A stretch of DNA of 26,415 nt from an uncultured Olsenella sp. (GTDB taxonomy: Bacteria; Actinomycetota; Coriobacteriia; Coriobacteriales; Atopobiaceae): the NCBI GenBank assembly GCA_900548775.1, contig URLM01000026.1:1-26415 (forward strand), read 5' to 3'. This document shows positions 1-7,780 of this stretch, piece after piece. How positions within the stretch are numbered: position 1 is the first letter of the stretch; the number at the start of each line of letters is the position of its first letter. The position numbers were made by a program, and so were the translations under genes. Below the pieces are notes generated by a model that saw only the letters and a list, made by a program, of their open reading frames with translations, was not told the origin of the DNA and ran no database searches.

Positions 1-65
1 GGTGGGGGTGGGGGTGGGAGCGGGGGATCCGAGGGCGGGGGACCAAGGGGTCCGGCAGCCTCGCG

Positions 66-98
66 AAAAAAAGGCGCCCCGGCCGAGACCGGGACGCC
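66..98 (-). terminator. Rho-independent terminator of hsp20
   Basis: Read on the minus strand, a GC-rich stem (GGCGtCCCGG pairing with CCGGgGCGCC, one mismatch, 6-nt loop) is followed by seven T residues. It lies 37 bp past the hsp20 stop codon, which is the right place and orientation to end that transcript. Confidence 0.85.
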
Positions 99-135
99 GT
101 TGCGCTGCGCACGACAAGTGGCAAACCCTACGCAG

Positions 136-564
136 CTAGTCGATTGCGACCTTCGTGACGTTGGACTTCTCCGCCTGCTTGGGGACGTTGACCGTGAGAA
201 CGCCGCCATCCATCTTTGCGGTGAGACCGTCGGTCGCGGCATCCTTAAGGTACACGCCACGGCTTGCCTGCCACTCAGAGGTCTCCTTCTGCAGGTAGTT
301 CTTGTTCTTCTCCTCGTCGGACTCCTTCTTGTCGACGCTGATGGAGAGCCTGCCCTCGTTAAGCTCGACGTCTACCTCGTCCTTCTTGACGCCCGGGAGC
401 TCCGCGGTGACCACGTACTTGTCGCCCGCGTCCTCGACGTTCATCTTGAAGGCGTCATCGGCGCTGATCGCTGCGAGAGGAGCGAAGAAGTCGTCGAAGG
501 CCCCGAACGGCCATGCCCTGCGAAGTGCCTTCTCGTAGTCACTGTAAGGAACCATGCCAGCCAT
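136..564 (-). CDS. hsp20: Small heat-shock protein, Hsp20/alpha-crystallin family
   Basis: ATP-independent cytoplasmic chaperone that holds unfolding proteins for refolding by DnaK/ClpB. The 142-residue product has a short hydrophobic N-terminus (PFGAFDDFF) and an alpha-crystallin domain from about residue 35, with the family signatures ELPGVKKDEVDVEL and, near the C-terminus, GVLTVNVPK. Length is normal for bacterial Hsp20. I chose the ATG at 564 because AAGGAG lies 8 nt upstream; an upstream in-frame GTG at 573 would overlap that ribosome binding site. It is monocistronic, with a terminator just downstream and an AT-rich region with inverted repeats upstream that may carry heat-shock control. 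The family call is secure; clients and regulator are unknown. Confidence 0.95.
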   Translation of the reverse strand: MAGMVPYSDYEKALRRAWPFGAFDDFFAPLAAISADDAFKMNVEDAGDKYVVTAELPGVKKDEVDVELNEGRLSISVDKKESDEEKNKNYLQKETSEWQASRGVYLKDAATDGLTAKMDGGVLTVNVPKQAEKSNVTKVAID

Positions 565-658
565 CGTTACCACTCCTTCTATGTGGTGGAGGCCCTTTCT
601 TTGGGCTTCCTTGGGTTCGCTCTTATATGTTCCCCGCTGCGGTTTCCTTATACAGTCA

Positions 659-691
659 ATCTAAGATTTTCTTAGTGTGATGTACTTAGAT
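659..691 (-). promoter_or_regulatory. Inverted repeats upstream of hsp20, possible operator/promoter
   Basis: ATCTAAG (659-665) and CTTAGAT (685-691) form a 7-bp inverted repeat, and a nested CTAAG-N5-CTTAG lies at 661-675. On the minus strand TTGACT and TATAAG hexamers follow directly toward hsp20, in an AT-rich patch. The sequence is not the HspR box (CTTGAGT-N7-ACTCAAG) or CIRCE. Exact -35/-10 pairing is unclear, so it is called only as a candidate control site. Confidence 0.4.
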
Positions 692-783
692 ATTTCACGT
701 ATCTCAAGGTAGGTGCACTGGTCACAATGAGTCGCTCGTACGTCGGACGCTCGAACACTCACTTGCCCCGTACTTCTCTCGGA

Positions 784-854
784 ACTACGCACGGCTGAGC
801 TGGCGAGAAAAACCAACTGGGCTTTTGTCAGCGAGAACCTCAGCCGTGCGTAGT
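784..854. repeat. 16-bp perfect inverted repeat with 39-nt loop
   Basis: ACTACGCACGGCTGAG at 784-799 is exactly reverse-complemented at 839-854. With one mismatch the stem extends by GG/CC. The 39-nt loop contains two GCGAGAA copies and a CTTTT run. There is no T-tract after the 3' arm, so it does not look like a simple terminator. It may be a structured small RNA or a remnant of a small mobile repeat; the sequence alone cannot decide. Confidence 0.6.
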
Positions 855-922
855 CCCAGCATCTGTCGGGTGAGAATTCTGCCCAAATCCTTCTCGGCGG
901 CAACGTGAACGCTACAGCAGCG

Positions 923-951
923 TCCACACGAGGGACCGCAGCGCCTAGACT
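923..951 (+). promoter_or_regulatory. Putative sigma-70 promoter for the DUF3810-like gene
   Basis: TCCACA (923-928) and TAGACT (946-951) are separated by 17 bp. The expected start of transcription near 958 leaves a short leader with AGGAG before the GTG at 981. The match is by eye only. Confidence 0.35.
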
Positions 952-980
952 GGAACAGCAACGGACGAGAGGAGCGGCGC

Positions 981-2099
981 GTGTCAAAGGGCGGCCGAGA
1001 AACGCAAGGCCAGGCAACGAGAAACCGGCTCGTGGCCGCCGCCATCCTGGCCGTCGCCTGCCCGCTCCTCGCGCTGCTCCTCTCGCAGCCAAGCCTGCAG
1101 GCAGTCCTCTTCCCAGGCTACCGTCGGCTCTCGAAGTCCCTCATGTCAGCGCTGGCAGCGGCCGCGTCCATAGCCCCCTTCGCCATCTGGGACTGGCTCA
1201 CTGCGGCCCTTGCGGTGGCGGCCGTCGCAACGCTTGCACGCCGCATCCGCCGCCGGCAGCGCATCCTGCCGTGGCTCTCGGTTGTGGCGCTGGTCGTTGC
1301 CGCAACGGCATTCCTGGGCACCGCCGGCTGGGCGCTCAACCACTACGCCCCACCACTCTCGCAGGACCTTGGCCTCGAGGTTGGTCAGTACAGCGAGGAC
1401 CAGCTCGCAAGCGTCACCTCGTACTACCTTGAGCAGGCGGCATCCCGTGCGCAACTGGTTCCGCGCGAGGAGGACGGCACCCTCTCCCAGCAGGACTTCT
1501 ACGAGCTGGCCCGAATCGCGGGGGCGTCGTACGCGCCGCTCTCACAGCGCTACGAGGTCTTCTCGGGCAGCACCGCCCCCGTAAAGTCGCTCCTGCTCTT
1601 TGGCGAGCCCCTGCTCTACAGCGGCTACACGGGGATCTTCTGGGCTGCAACCGCCGAGTCGAGCGTACCCCTTGGCACCGCAACCGCAGAGCTACCCTTC
1701 ACGATGTGCCACGAGGCGGCGCACCGCCTGGGCATCGCCAGCGAGCAGGAGGCCAACTTCTCGGCGTTTCTCGCCTGCTCGGCCAGCGACGACGCGCGCT
1801 TCTCTTACTCTGGCTACTACTCCGCCTTCAACTACTGCGTAAACGCCCTTCTTGCAGAGGACCCAGAGCGCGCCCAGCAGCTAGTCTCGGACGCGCTCGC
1901 GGGCGAGAACGGCCCCGGCGTGGCGCTGGTGCTTCAGGACCGCGCTGCCACGCAGGCGCACTACCAGGCATACGGGGGCCCCTTCGAGGACGTGGGCACC
2001 ACGGTAAACGACACCTACCTCAAGAGCTTTGGCGAGAAGGACGGCGTGCGCTCGTATGGCCTAGTGGTGGACTACCTGCTCGCCTGGCTGGACGAGTAG
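981..2099 (+). CDS. DUF3810-like membrane zinc metalloprotease
   Basis: Predicted membrane-anchored zincin of 372 residues. Three hydrophobic segments lie near residues 17-35, 55-85 and 95-117, followed by a long C-terminal domain. The HExxH motif is H244-E-A-A-H248, and the downstream E257 in EQEANF fits the third zinc ligand, the pattern of the DUF3810 family. Substrate and role are not known for this family. Start is GTG at 981, preceded by AGGAG at 6-nt spacing; no ATG fits the upstream end of the first membrane segment better. The gene runs convergently into the alpha-amylase gene, and the two coding ends overlap by 28 bp (2072-2099). It appears to be a single-gene unit. The family assignment rests on motif and topology. 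Confidence 0.8.
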   Translation: MSKGGRETQGQATRNRLVAAAILAVACPLLALLLSQPSLQAVLFPGYRRLSKSLMSALAAAASIAPFAIWDWLTAALAVAAVATLARRIRRRQRILPWLSVVALVVAATAFLGTAGWALNHYAPPLSQDLGLEVGQYSEDQLASVTSYYLEQAASRAQLVPREEDGTLSQQDFYELARIAGASYAPLSQRYEVFSGSTAPVKSLLLFGEPLLYSGYTGIFWAATAESSVPLGTATAELPFTMCHEAAHRLGIASEQEANFSAFLACSASDDARFSYSGYYSAFNYCVNALLAEDPERAQQLVSDALAGENGPGVALVLQDRAATQAHYQAYGGPFEDVGTTVNDTYLKSFGEKDGVRSYGLVVDYLLAWLDE

Positions 2100-3667
2100 C
2101 GCTCGGCGTCGCGCCGTATGCGCTCTGCTTCGCGCAGCTCCTCCTCGGTGGGCGGCGGCAGGTGTGCGCCAAGGTCAGCGGGCACGTCACGCCCGTAGCG
2201 CACGATGTCGTTCTCGAGGACGCCCGCCGTGTCCTCGGGCAGGTACACCGAGAGGCTCCCGCCCTTGCACGCGAACACGGCACAGCTGTCATCGCCCACA
2301 TAGGCGTCCGACTCCCCGCCAAGCACCGAGACCCACCGCTCGCCGGCGTGACGCGACCCCACGTACATTCGCTTTGCTCCGCCCGCGCGGTCGGTGAGCA
2401 CGCAGGCCACGCCGGAGCCGCCGTGGCGCCCGTCGCCCTCGCGCGTCCAGCCAACGACGTCGGGGTCGTCGAGGTAGTCGTGCTGCGGCCCATAGGCAAA
2501 GCGACGGCGCAGCTCCATGAGCAGCGGCAGCTCGCGAACGGCGGGGATGTTTCCGTCGTTGGGCATGCCAAAGAGGTCCCCGTAGAAGACGCAGGGGTAG
2601 CCTGCCTCGCGCAAGAGGATGAGCGCGTACGCCGAGGGCTTGAACCAGCTCTGCACGAAGGACTGAAGTGCCTGGCCGGGCTGGGTGTCGTGGTTCTCGA
2701 CGAAGGTGACGGCGCGCATGGGATCGGCACTCACCAGCGTGTCGTCGAAGAGGCGCCGCAGGTCGACGTTGCCAAACGAGCAGGACGCCTGGTACAGGTG
2801 GTAGTGGAGCGGCACGTCGAAGAGGCTCATCGCCCGCTCGGCGCCAAGGTAGGCCTTGAGCTCGCCCACGTCCGGCGACCAGTACTCCCCCACCGTAAAG
2901 AGCTCCTTGCCAAACTCCTGGCGCAGCGCAGGCAGCCAGCGGAGAAAGAACCGACGATCCATGTGCTTGAGCGCGTCAAGCCTAAAGCCATCGAGGTCAC
3001 ACGTCGAGAGGTACCACTCGCCCCAGCGCAGCAGCTCGTCGTAGACGGGCTGGTACATCTCGTCCACGTCGCAGCCCATGAGGTAGTCGTAGTTGCCATT
3101 GTCGCGATGGTCTACCTGCTCGCCCCAGTGCTTGCCGTCAAAGAGGTAGATGGCGTTGCTGTGAGTCGCCTCGTCATAGTCCACCCCATGAAAGCAGGTC
3201 CAGTTCCACTTGTAGCCGGAGTACTTGTCGCCTCGACCGGGGAAGTCGAAGCGAGTCCAGGCCGTGATGTCGTGCGGCGCCGAGACGGGCTGCTCGCGGT
3301 TGTACGAGGCAACCTCGGTTGCGCGCACGCGCTCCGTGCCGTCGGCACCCATGCGGTGGTCGAGAACCACGTCTGCCAGCGCCTCCATGCCCGCCGCGTG
3401 AATGGCATCGATTGCGGCCAGATACTCCGCACGTGTGCCGTACTTGGTGCGCACGGAGCCCTTCTGGTCGAACTCGCCCAGGTCATAGGTGTCATACACG
3501 CCGTAGCCCACGTCGTTTGCGCCGGCCATGCCCTTATAGGCAGGCGGCAGCCACACGGCAGTGATGCCGTTATCGGCAAAGAGCTGCGCGTCCTCGGCGA
3601 GTCGACGCCAATGCTTGCCGTCAGCGTCGAGGTACCACGAGAAGCCCTGGAGCATCGTGCCGTTCAC
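2072..3667 (-). CDS. amyS: Cytoplasmic alpha-amylase, glycoside hydrolase family 13
   Basis: Endo-hydrolysis of alpha-1,4-glucans (starch, glycogen or maltodextrins) inside the cell. The 531-residue protein has no signal peptide and starts straight into the (beta/alpha)8 barrel (TMLQGFSWYL). GH13 motifs are visible: DVVLDHR (about 99-105), GFRLDALKH with nucleophile D231, GEYW with acid/base E261, and FVENHDTQ with D327. Start-of-barrel sequence and size match the GH13_5 intracellular, AmyS-like group. GTG at 3667 is preferred because AGGTGA lies 6 nt upstream; the ATG four codons later is too far from it. An 86-residue membrane protein gene lies 42 bp upstream on the same strand. All three catalytic acids are intact. 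Exact substrate is inferred. Confidence 0.93.
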   Translation of the reverse strand: MNGTMLQGFSWYLDADGKHWRRLAEDAQLFADNGITAVWLPPAYKGMAGANDVGYGVYDTYDLGEFDQKGSVRTKYGTRAEYLAAIDAIHAAGMEALADVVLDHRMGADGTERVRATEVASYNREQPVSAPHDITAWTRFDFPGRGDKYSGYKWNWTCFHGVDYDEATHSNAIYLFDGKHWGEQVDHRDNGNYDYLMGCDVDEMYQPVYDELLRWGEWYLSTCDLDGFRLDALKHMDRRFFLRWLPALRQEFGKELFTVGEYWSPDVGELKAYLGAERAMSLFDVPLHYHLYQASCSFGNVDLRRLFDDTLVSADPMRAVTFVENHDTQPGQALQSFVQSWFKPSAYALILLREAGYPCVFYGDLFGMPNDGNIPAVRELPLLMELRRRFAYGPQHDYLDDPDVVGWTREGDGRHGGSGVACVLTDRAGGAKRMYVGSRHAGERWVSVLGGESDAYVGDDSCAVFACKGGSLSVYLPEDTAGVLENDIVRYGRDVPADLGAHLPPPTEEELREAERIRRDAERYSSSQASR

Positions 3668-3709
3668 GCACGCTCACCTGCGGCCGCTTGGAGTCCCGCC
3701 ATGCCGCGC

Positions 3710-3970
3710 CTACCCAATGCGCGTGGGGTGCACGCAGGCCGCGACGGCGGCGATGATAGCCACGAGCACAGCCGGTGCAAAGCCGATGGCTCCCAGCACC
3801 AACGACGCCACGAAGAGCCACCAGAAGACGTGCAGGCCGGCGCGAAGCGTCCATCCAAGGATCCTGAAAACACCAACGACCAGCGCGAACACCAGCCAGA
3901 CGCCCAAGACGGCGAGCATGACCGGCGCGAAAAGCACGGCGAGAAGCGATGCGAAAAGAAACGTGAACAT
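3710..3970 (-). CDS. Small hydrophobic membrane protein, unknown function
   Basis: An 86-residue, almost entirely hydrophobic protein with two to three predicted membrane helices (residues about 2-35, 46-66 and 64-80) and a short polar C-terminus (HPTRIG). No family was recognised. The ATG at 3970 is chosen because AAGGGAAGG lies just upstream and the hydrophobic sequence begins at once; a longer frame extends to 4093 but its added residues are basic, low-quality sequence. It ends 42 bp before the alpha-amylase start on the same strand, so co-transcription is plausible. No function is proposed. Confidence 0.65.
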   Translation of the reverse strand: MFTFLFASLLAVLFAPVMLAVLGVWLVFALVVGVFRILGWTLRAGLHVFWWLFVASLVLGAIGFAPAVLVAIIAAVAACVHPTRIG

Positions 3971-4170
3971 GTGACCTTCCCTTCGGGGCGCACGCGAGAC
4001 GCGCCCATGGGGGAATCCTACCCGTTTTGGCAACGTGGCCGGCGGCGTCGAAACGTCTTCGCGCGGTCTTCTCAGATGCCCCTTCGACGGCACCCCCAGG
4101 CAGCAACTCGGGCCCTTCTCAGCAGTTCCTACGCCTTTGCGGCAGACTTCTCAGCAGTCTTCGAAACACA

Positions 4171-4199
4171 CTTGAAACAATGTTGCCAACGTGTTACAA
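4171..4199 (+). promoter_or_regulatory. Putative sigma-70 promoter for the 61-residue membrane protein
   Basis: TTGAAA (4171-4176) and TACAAC (4194-4199) are spaced by 17 bp, in an AT-richer stretch about 50 bp before the ATG at 4250. TGTTG/CAACA half-sites overlap the spacer and -10, possibly a small operator. Confidence 0.5.
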
Positions 4200-4249
4200 C
4201 AAGGCTGTAAACCAAGGGCCGCGCTTAAGAAAGTCGCAGGTGACGGCAT

Positions 4250-4435
4250 ATGCCAATCGTTTCCACGTCCAGTCCGCTCATCATCCTCATCGTGTTTCTC
4301 GTCATGCTCGCCCTGCTCTTTGGCGCCGTTCTGGTGGCTGCGGCGGCGCAGGCAATCGTGAACAAGGTGCGCGGCCAGCACGGTCCGCAGGAGAACGTGA
4401 TCACCTATCCCACCATGCTCTATCCGCGCTACTAG
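4250..4435 (+). CDS. Small single-pass membrane protein, unknown function
   Basis: A 61-residue product with one strong membrane helix (about residues 9-35, LIILIVFLVMLALLFGAVLVAAAA) and a short polar tail ending in TYPTMLYPRY. GCAGGTGA sits 6-8 nt before the ATG, a good promoter lies upstream and a strong terminator hairpin follows, so this looks like a real single-gene transcript. No family was recognised. Regulatory, stress-response or membrane-complex roles are all possible. Confidence 0.65.
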   Translation: MPIVSTSSPLIILIVFLVMLALLFGAVLVAAAAQAIVNKVRGQHGPQENVITYPTMLYPRY

Positions 4436-4473
4436 GCGTAGGACGCGGCCGAGAAGCACGCAGGCGACTCGCG

Positions 4474-4505
4474 ACGTCCCGGACGGGGAACCCCGTCCGG
4501 GACGT
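4474..4505 (+). terminator. Terminator hairpin after the small membrane protein
   Basis: A perfect 15-bp inverted repeat (ACGTCCCGGACGGGG and its complement, 2-base centre) is followed by TGTTGTGT. It lies between two convergent genes (4250-4435 + and coaX -) and may stop both transcripts, although only the plus side has a T-rich tail. Confidence 0.75.
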
Positions 4506-4534
4506 TGTTGTGTACGGGGTGCGGTGGCAGTGGT

Positions 4535-5425
4535 CTAGCAGCGGCGAGAGGAGCCAGCCCCAAGGCGCAGCTGGTGGAGGCCGCGCAGCGTGAGGGTCGC
4601 GTCCACCTCGGCCGCATGCGACATGAGCGGCACCACGCGCTCGGCACCGCTGCCCGTGAGCACGACGCGCGCCTCTCCGCCCAGCTCCTCGAAGACCCGG
4701 TCGAGAAGACCATCCACGCGCGCGACCTCGCCAAATACCACGCCGGACTGCATGGCCTCGCGCGTGGAGCGCCCGATTGCCGCCTTTGGCGCGTGCAGCT
4801 CAATCACGGGCAGGCGGGCCGCAGCGCGAGCAAGCGCCTGCGCCCCAAGCGCAAGCCCCGGCGCGATGATGCCGCCGAGAAAGACCTCCTCGGCATCGAG
4901 CACCTCGATGTTCATGGTGGTCCCAAAGTCGACCACCGCCACCGGTGCGCCATACGTTGCTCGCGCAGCCACGACATCTGCGATGCGATCGGGGCCTATC
5001 TCGGCCGGGTCGCGGTAGCGCATGCGCAGGCCCGTCTTGAGGCCCGGCCCCACCACCACGGGACGCGTGCGGCAGGCCGTGGCCAGCGCCACCGACCACG
5101 CCTCGGTGAGCGATGGCACCACGCACGAGAGCACGACGTCGAGCGGCGGCTCGGCGAAGGTGGCCGCGCGCTCGGGCGCAAGCGCGCGCTGCTCGGCCAC
5201 GTCCTGCGCAAGCACGCCCAGCACCTGCGCCACCTGCATGCGAGCCTCATCGGCCGTGAGACGGGCGGGCGTGGTGAGCTCCCAGGTCCCCAGCGGCTCG
5301 TCCGTCTCGCTAGCCCCTGCCGAGAAGAGCCCAAAGCCGGTGGAGGTGTTGCCCACATCAACAGCGAGAACGCAGTTCTTCTCGCCTGAAGGCGCGTTCT
5401 GCTCGCCCTGCTCGCCCCTTGTCAT
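4535..5425 (-). CDS. coaX: Type III pantothenate kinase
   Basis: First committed step of coenzyme A synthesis: ATP-dependent phosphorylation of pantothenate in the cytoplasm. The 296-residue protein has the ASKHA-fold signatures of CoaX: phosphate loop DVGNT (23-27), GPDR (144-147, usually GADR), DFGTT (166-170, usually DFGTAT) followed by MNIEVLD, and GGIIAPGL. It has an N-terminal extension of about 17 polar residues before the first strand. ATG at 5425 is chosen for AAGGGAG 5 nt upstream; a longer frame exists but lacks such a site. Type III kinases need a monovalent cation and resist CoA feedback, which is a family property. It is divergent from the OPT transporter; no second CoA gene is adjacent. 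Confidence 0.92.
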   Translation of the reverse strand: MTRGEQGEQNAPSGEKNCVLAVDVGNTSTGFGLFSAGASETDEPLGTWELTTPARLTADEARMQVAQVLGVLAQDVAEQRALAPERAATFAEPPLDVVLSCVVPSLTEAWSVALATACRTRPVVVGPGLKTGLRMRYRDPAEIGPDRIADVVAARATYGAPVAVVDFGTTMNIEVLDAEEVFLGGIIAPGLALGAQALARAAARLPVIELHAPKAAIGRSTREAMQSGVVFGEVARVDGLLDRVFEELGGEARVVLTGSGAERVVPLMSHAAEVDATLTLRGLHQLRLGAGSSRRC

Positions 5426-5602
5426 GCGTGCTCCCTTCGACACCAGCGCAAGGGCCGTCCACGCACCCGTTCGCCGCCGTACCCATTCGCTATACTCTAG
5501 CAAGTCCGCGCGCAGGTCCGGCGCACGGGCACCGGTAACCCGACTCCTCGGCCAGCCACCGCCGGCCACCAGGGGGAGCGGATATACGCAAAGGAGAACA
5601 AC

Positions 5603-7306
5603 ATGGACAAGACCTCTGGCCGCGCCTTATGGCGTGGGCAGCTGACGGCGCGTGGCGTCGTCATTGGCTGCATCGGCTGCGTCGTTATCACGGCGTCCTC
5701 GGCCTACACGGCGCTCAAGCTGGGTGCGCTGCCGTGGCCGATCGTGTTCGCGGCGATCGTCTCTCTCTTCTTCCTCAAGCTCCTGGGCAACGCCAGCCTG
5801 AACGAGGCTAACGTCACCCACACCATCATGTCTGCGGGCGCGATGGTTGCGGGCGGGCTGGCCTTCACCATTCCCGGCGCGTGGATGCTGGGATACGCCG
5901 ATGAGGTGGGCTTTGCGCAGATGCTCATCGTGGCGCTCGCCGGCACGGGGCTGGGGCTGGTCGCCACCGCGATCATCCACCGTCACTTTATCGTGGATAC
6001 CGACCTCGAGTTTCCCATGGGCGCCTCCGCGGCGCAGACCCTGCGCGCGACCGAGGCGGGCGGAAAGACGGGGCGCCGCCTCTTTGCGTCGATGGGGCTT
6101 GCCGGCGCGTACGCCGTGTTGCGCGATGGGCTCGGCGCCGTGCCTGCCATGCTGGCCGCGCTTCCCATTCCTGGGGTTAGCTTTGGCATCTACAACTCGC
6201 CCATGATGGTCTCCGTGGGCTTCCTCGTGGGCGGCGTTGCCGTGGCCTGGTGGTTTGCGGGAGCTCTGCTCGCAAACTTTGGCATCGTGGTTGCGGGCAG
6301 CGCTGCGGGGCTTTGGAGCGTTGACGCTGCGCAGGGTATCGTGAAGAGCCTGGGCATGGGCCTCATGATGGGTGCCGGGCTGGCCGTTGTGGCGAAGGAC
6401 ATCCTCCCGCAGCTTGCGGGGATCGCGCGCGGCGTTCAAGGCGCAGGCAACAACGGCGGCGAGGATGCGGCGGAATCGCTGGTGAGCGGCAACGTGCGCA
6501 CCGATGCCGGGACCTTCGCGGTGGTTGCTGCGGCCATCGTGGTCCTCATGTGCATGGGCCTGGGGCTTCCGCCGGTCGTGAGCATCGTGGTGGTACTTCT
6601 CGCCTTTGTGACCACCGCGATGAGCGCGCAGTCGTGCGGGCAGACGGGCATCGACCCCATGGAGATCTTCGGACTCATCGTGCTGCTGCTTGTCTCGGCG
6701 TTTGCGCAGATACGAGAGGTGCAGCTCTTCTTCATTGCCGGCGTGGTGGCCGTTGCGTGCGGGCTTGCCGGCGACGTGATGAACGACTTCAAGGCGGGCA
6801 GCATCCTTGGCACCGATCCGCGCGCCCAGTGGCTAGGCCAGGCGATTGGCGGCGTGCTGGGTGCCGTGATCTCGGCCGCCGTCATGATGGCGCTGGTCAG
6901 CGCCTACGGGCCCGACGCATTTGGGCTGGGGAAGGATTTCGTCTCGGCGCAGGCAAGCGTCGTGGCGACGATGGTCTCGGGGATTCCCAGCGTTCCCGGG
7001 TTTGTGATTGGTCTTGCAGCAGGTGTCGCCCTCTACTGGGCGGGACTTCCGGCAATGATGCTGGGGCTTGGCGTCTACCTGCCCTTTTACATGTCTTTCA
7101 CGGCGACGCTTGGCGCGGCGCTCAAGTGGGCGATCGATCGGGTACGCGCCGCTCGTATAGCGGGGCTTCCCGAGGACGAGCGCTCCGCACGCGACGCCGA
7201 CGCGCAGGAGGCCGGCGTGGTAATCGCCTCTGGCGTACTGGGCGGCGAGTCGATTGTGGGCGTGATCATTGCCATGGTGAGCGTCATCGCGGGGCTTGCC
7301 GCGTAA
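5603..7306 (+). CDS. OPT-family oligopeptide/metal-complex transporter
   Basis: A 567-residue polytopic membrane protein, hydrophobic nearly throughout, with about 14-16 predicted helices. The start (RGVVIGCIGCVVITASSAYTALKLGALPWPI) and the NxTHTIMSAG-like segment (NVTHTIMSAGAMVAGGLAF) match prokaryotic OPT (oligopeptide transporter) proteins, which take up small peptides or metal-chelate complexes by proton symport. Length is slightly short for the family (about 600-650). AAGGAG lies 6 nt before the ATG at 5603. The gene stands alone, with coaX divergent upstream and a strong hairpin downstream. A TATACT hexamer at 5491-5496 may be its -10, but no clear -35 accompanies it. The substrate cannot be told from sequence. 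Confidence 0.9.
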   Translation: MDKTSGRALWRGQLTARGVVIGCIGCVVITASSAYTALKLGALPWPIVFAAIVSLFFLKLLGNASLNEANVTHTIMSAGAMVAGGLAFTIPGAWMLGYADEVGFAQMLIVALAGTGLGLVATAIIHRHFIVDTDLEFPMGASAAQTLRATEAGGKTGRRLFASMGLAGAYAVLRDGLGAVPAMLAALPIPGVSFGIYNSPMMVSVGFLVGGVAVAWWFAGALLANFGIVVAGSAAGLWSVDAAQGIVKSLGMGLMMGAGLAVVAKDILPQLAGIARGVQGAGNNGGEDAAESLVSGNVRTDAGTFAVVAAAIVVLMCMGLGLPPVVSIVVVLLAFVTTAMSAQSCGQTGIDPMEIFGLIVLLLVSAFAQIREVQLFFIAGVVAVACGLAGDVMNDFKAGSILGTDPRAQWLGQAIGGVLGAVISAAVMMALVSAYGPDAFGLGKDFVSAQASVVATMVSGIPSVPGFVIGLAAGVALYWAGLPAMMLGLGVYLPFYMSFTATLGAALKWAIDRVRAARIAGLPEDERSARDADAQEAGVVIASGVLGGESIVGVIIAMVSVIAGLAA

Positions 7307-7367
7307 CGCCTGCGGCCTGACGCGTTACGCGTGGAACTCATCACCGAACGCAGCCTGCGTCCGCGAT

Positions 7368-7405
7368 AGGAGGGCCTGCCCGCGCAAGCGCGGGCAGGCC
7401 CTCCT
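7368..7405 (+). terminator. Strong hairpin downstream of the OPT transporter
   Basis: A perfect 17-bp stem (AGGAGGGCCTGCCCGCG and its complement) with a CAAG loop lies 62 bp after the OPT stop. It is followed by TCAATCCCTCC rather than a clean T-tract, so termination is likely but not textbook. Confidence 0.7.
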
Positions 7406-7444
7406 CAATCCCTCCGCCCCCGGGACTATTAATAACACTATTAT

Positions 7445-7690
7445 TGCATCGAAGTAGCCTTGGTTACACTAATTTGGCCGAAATTGCGCCGAACTGGCCT
7501 TCGTTACATGAGGTTTTCGGCCACGCGTCAGTAGCAGGCTACTGATTCAACTTCCTATATATAGTTCTACCTGCAGATTCATAGTTTTCGCAAGCGTTGT
7601 CTACTTGAGGGGCTCCCGAGAACTCATGTAACGAAGGGCACTTCGGCGCATCGGGGCGAAAAATCGTGTAACAAAGGCGAGTTCGATGCA
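7445..7690. repeat. Two-armed inverted-repeat element with duplicated motifs
   Basis: The left arm (7445-7520) and right arm (7616-7690) are imperfect reverse complements over about 75 bp, including a 15-bp perfect match CCTTCGTTACATGAG (7498-7512) / CTCATGTAACGAAGG (7623-7637). Each arm itself holds two related copies of a ~36-bp motif (consensus around GCxxCGAAxTxGCCTTxGTTACA), 40 bp apart on the left. The order is therefore A1-A2-core-A2'-A1'. The core is AT-rich (CCTATATATAG) and holds an 8-bp hairpin TCAGTAGC-AG-GCTACTGA at 7528-7545. This fills the 474-bp gene-free gap between OPT and patB. No transposase frame is present. Confidence 0.75.
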
Positions 7691-7780
7691 CAAACTGCCT
7701 CGCCACCCCATATGGGCGGGTAAGCGGCGAGCAGCAACATGACGAGAGCGCTCCCCCAGCCGGCCTTTAGGCAACGGCCG

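Larger units (their letters stand above)
565..980. other. Divergent intergenic region between hsp20 and the protease gene
   Basis: About 415 bp without a convincing gene. It holds the hsp20 control repeats (659-691), a 16-bp perfect inverted repeat with a long loop (784-854) and a probable promoter for the downstream gene (923-951). The long open frames here on the minus strand have no ribosome binding site and Arg/Ala/Ser-rich composition typical of chance frames in GC-rich DNA. Confidence 0.6.

Noticed and set aside
659..691. HspR (HAIR) or CIRCE operator for hsp20
   Set aside because: The inverted repeat ATCTAAG/CTTAGAT does not match either consensus, so it is left as an unnamed candidate site.
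1706..4210. 834-codon open frame antisense to the alpha-amylase
   Set aside because: Shadow of a high-GC gene on the other strand: Val/Ala/His/Arg-rich composition, no ribosome binding site, and the opposite strand carries intact GH13 catalytic motifs.
7445..7690. Insertion sequence
   Set aside because: No transposase frame and no clear target-site duplication; only repeats are present.
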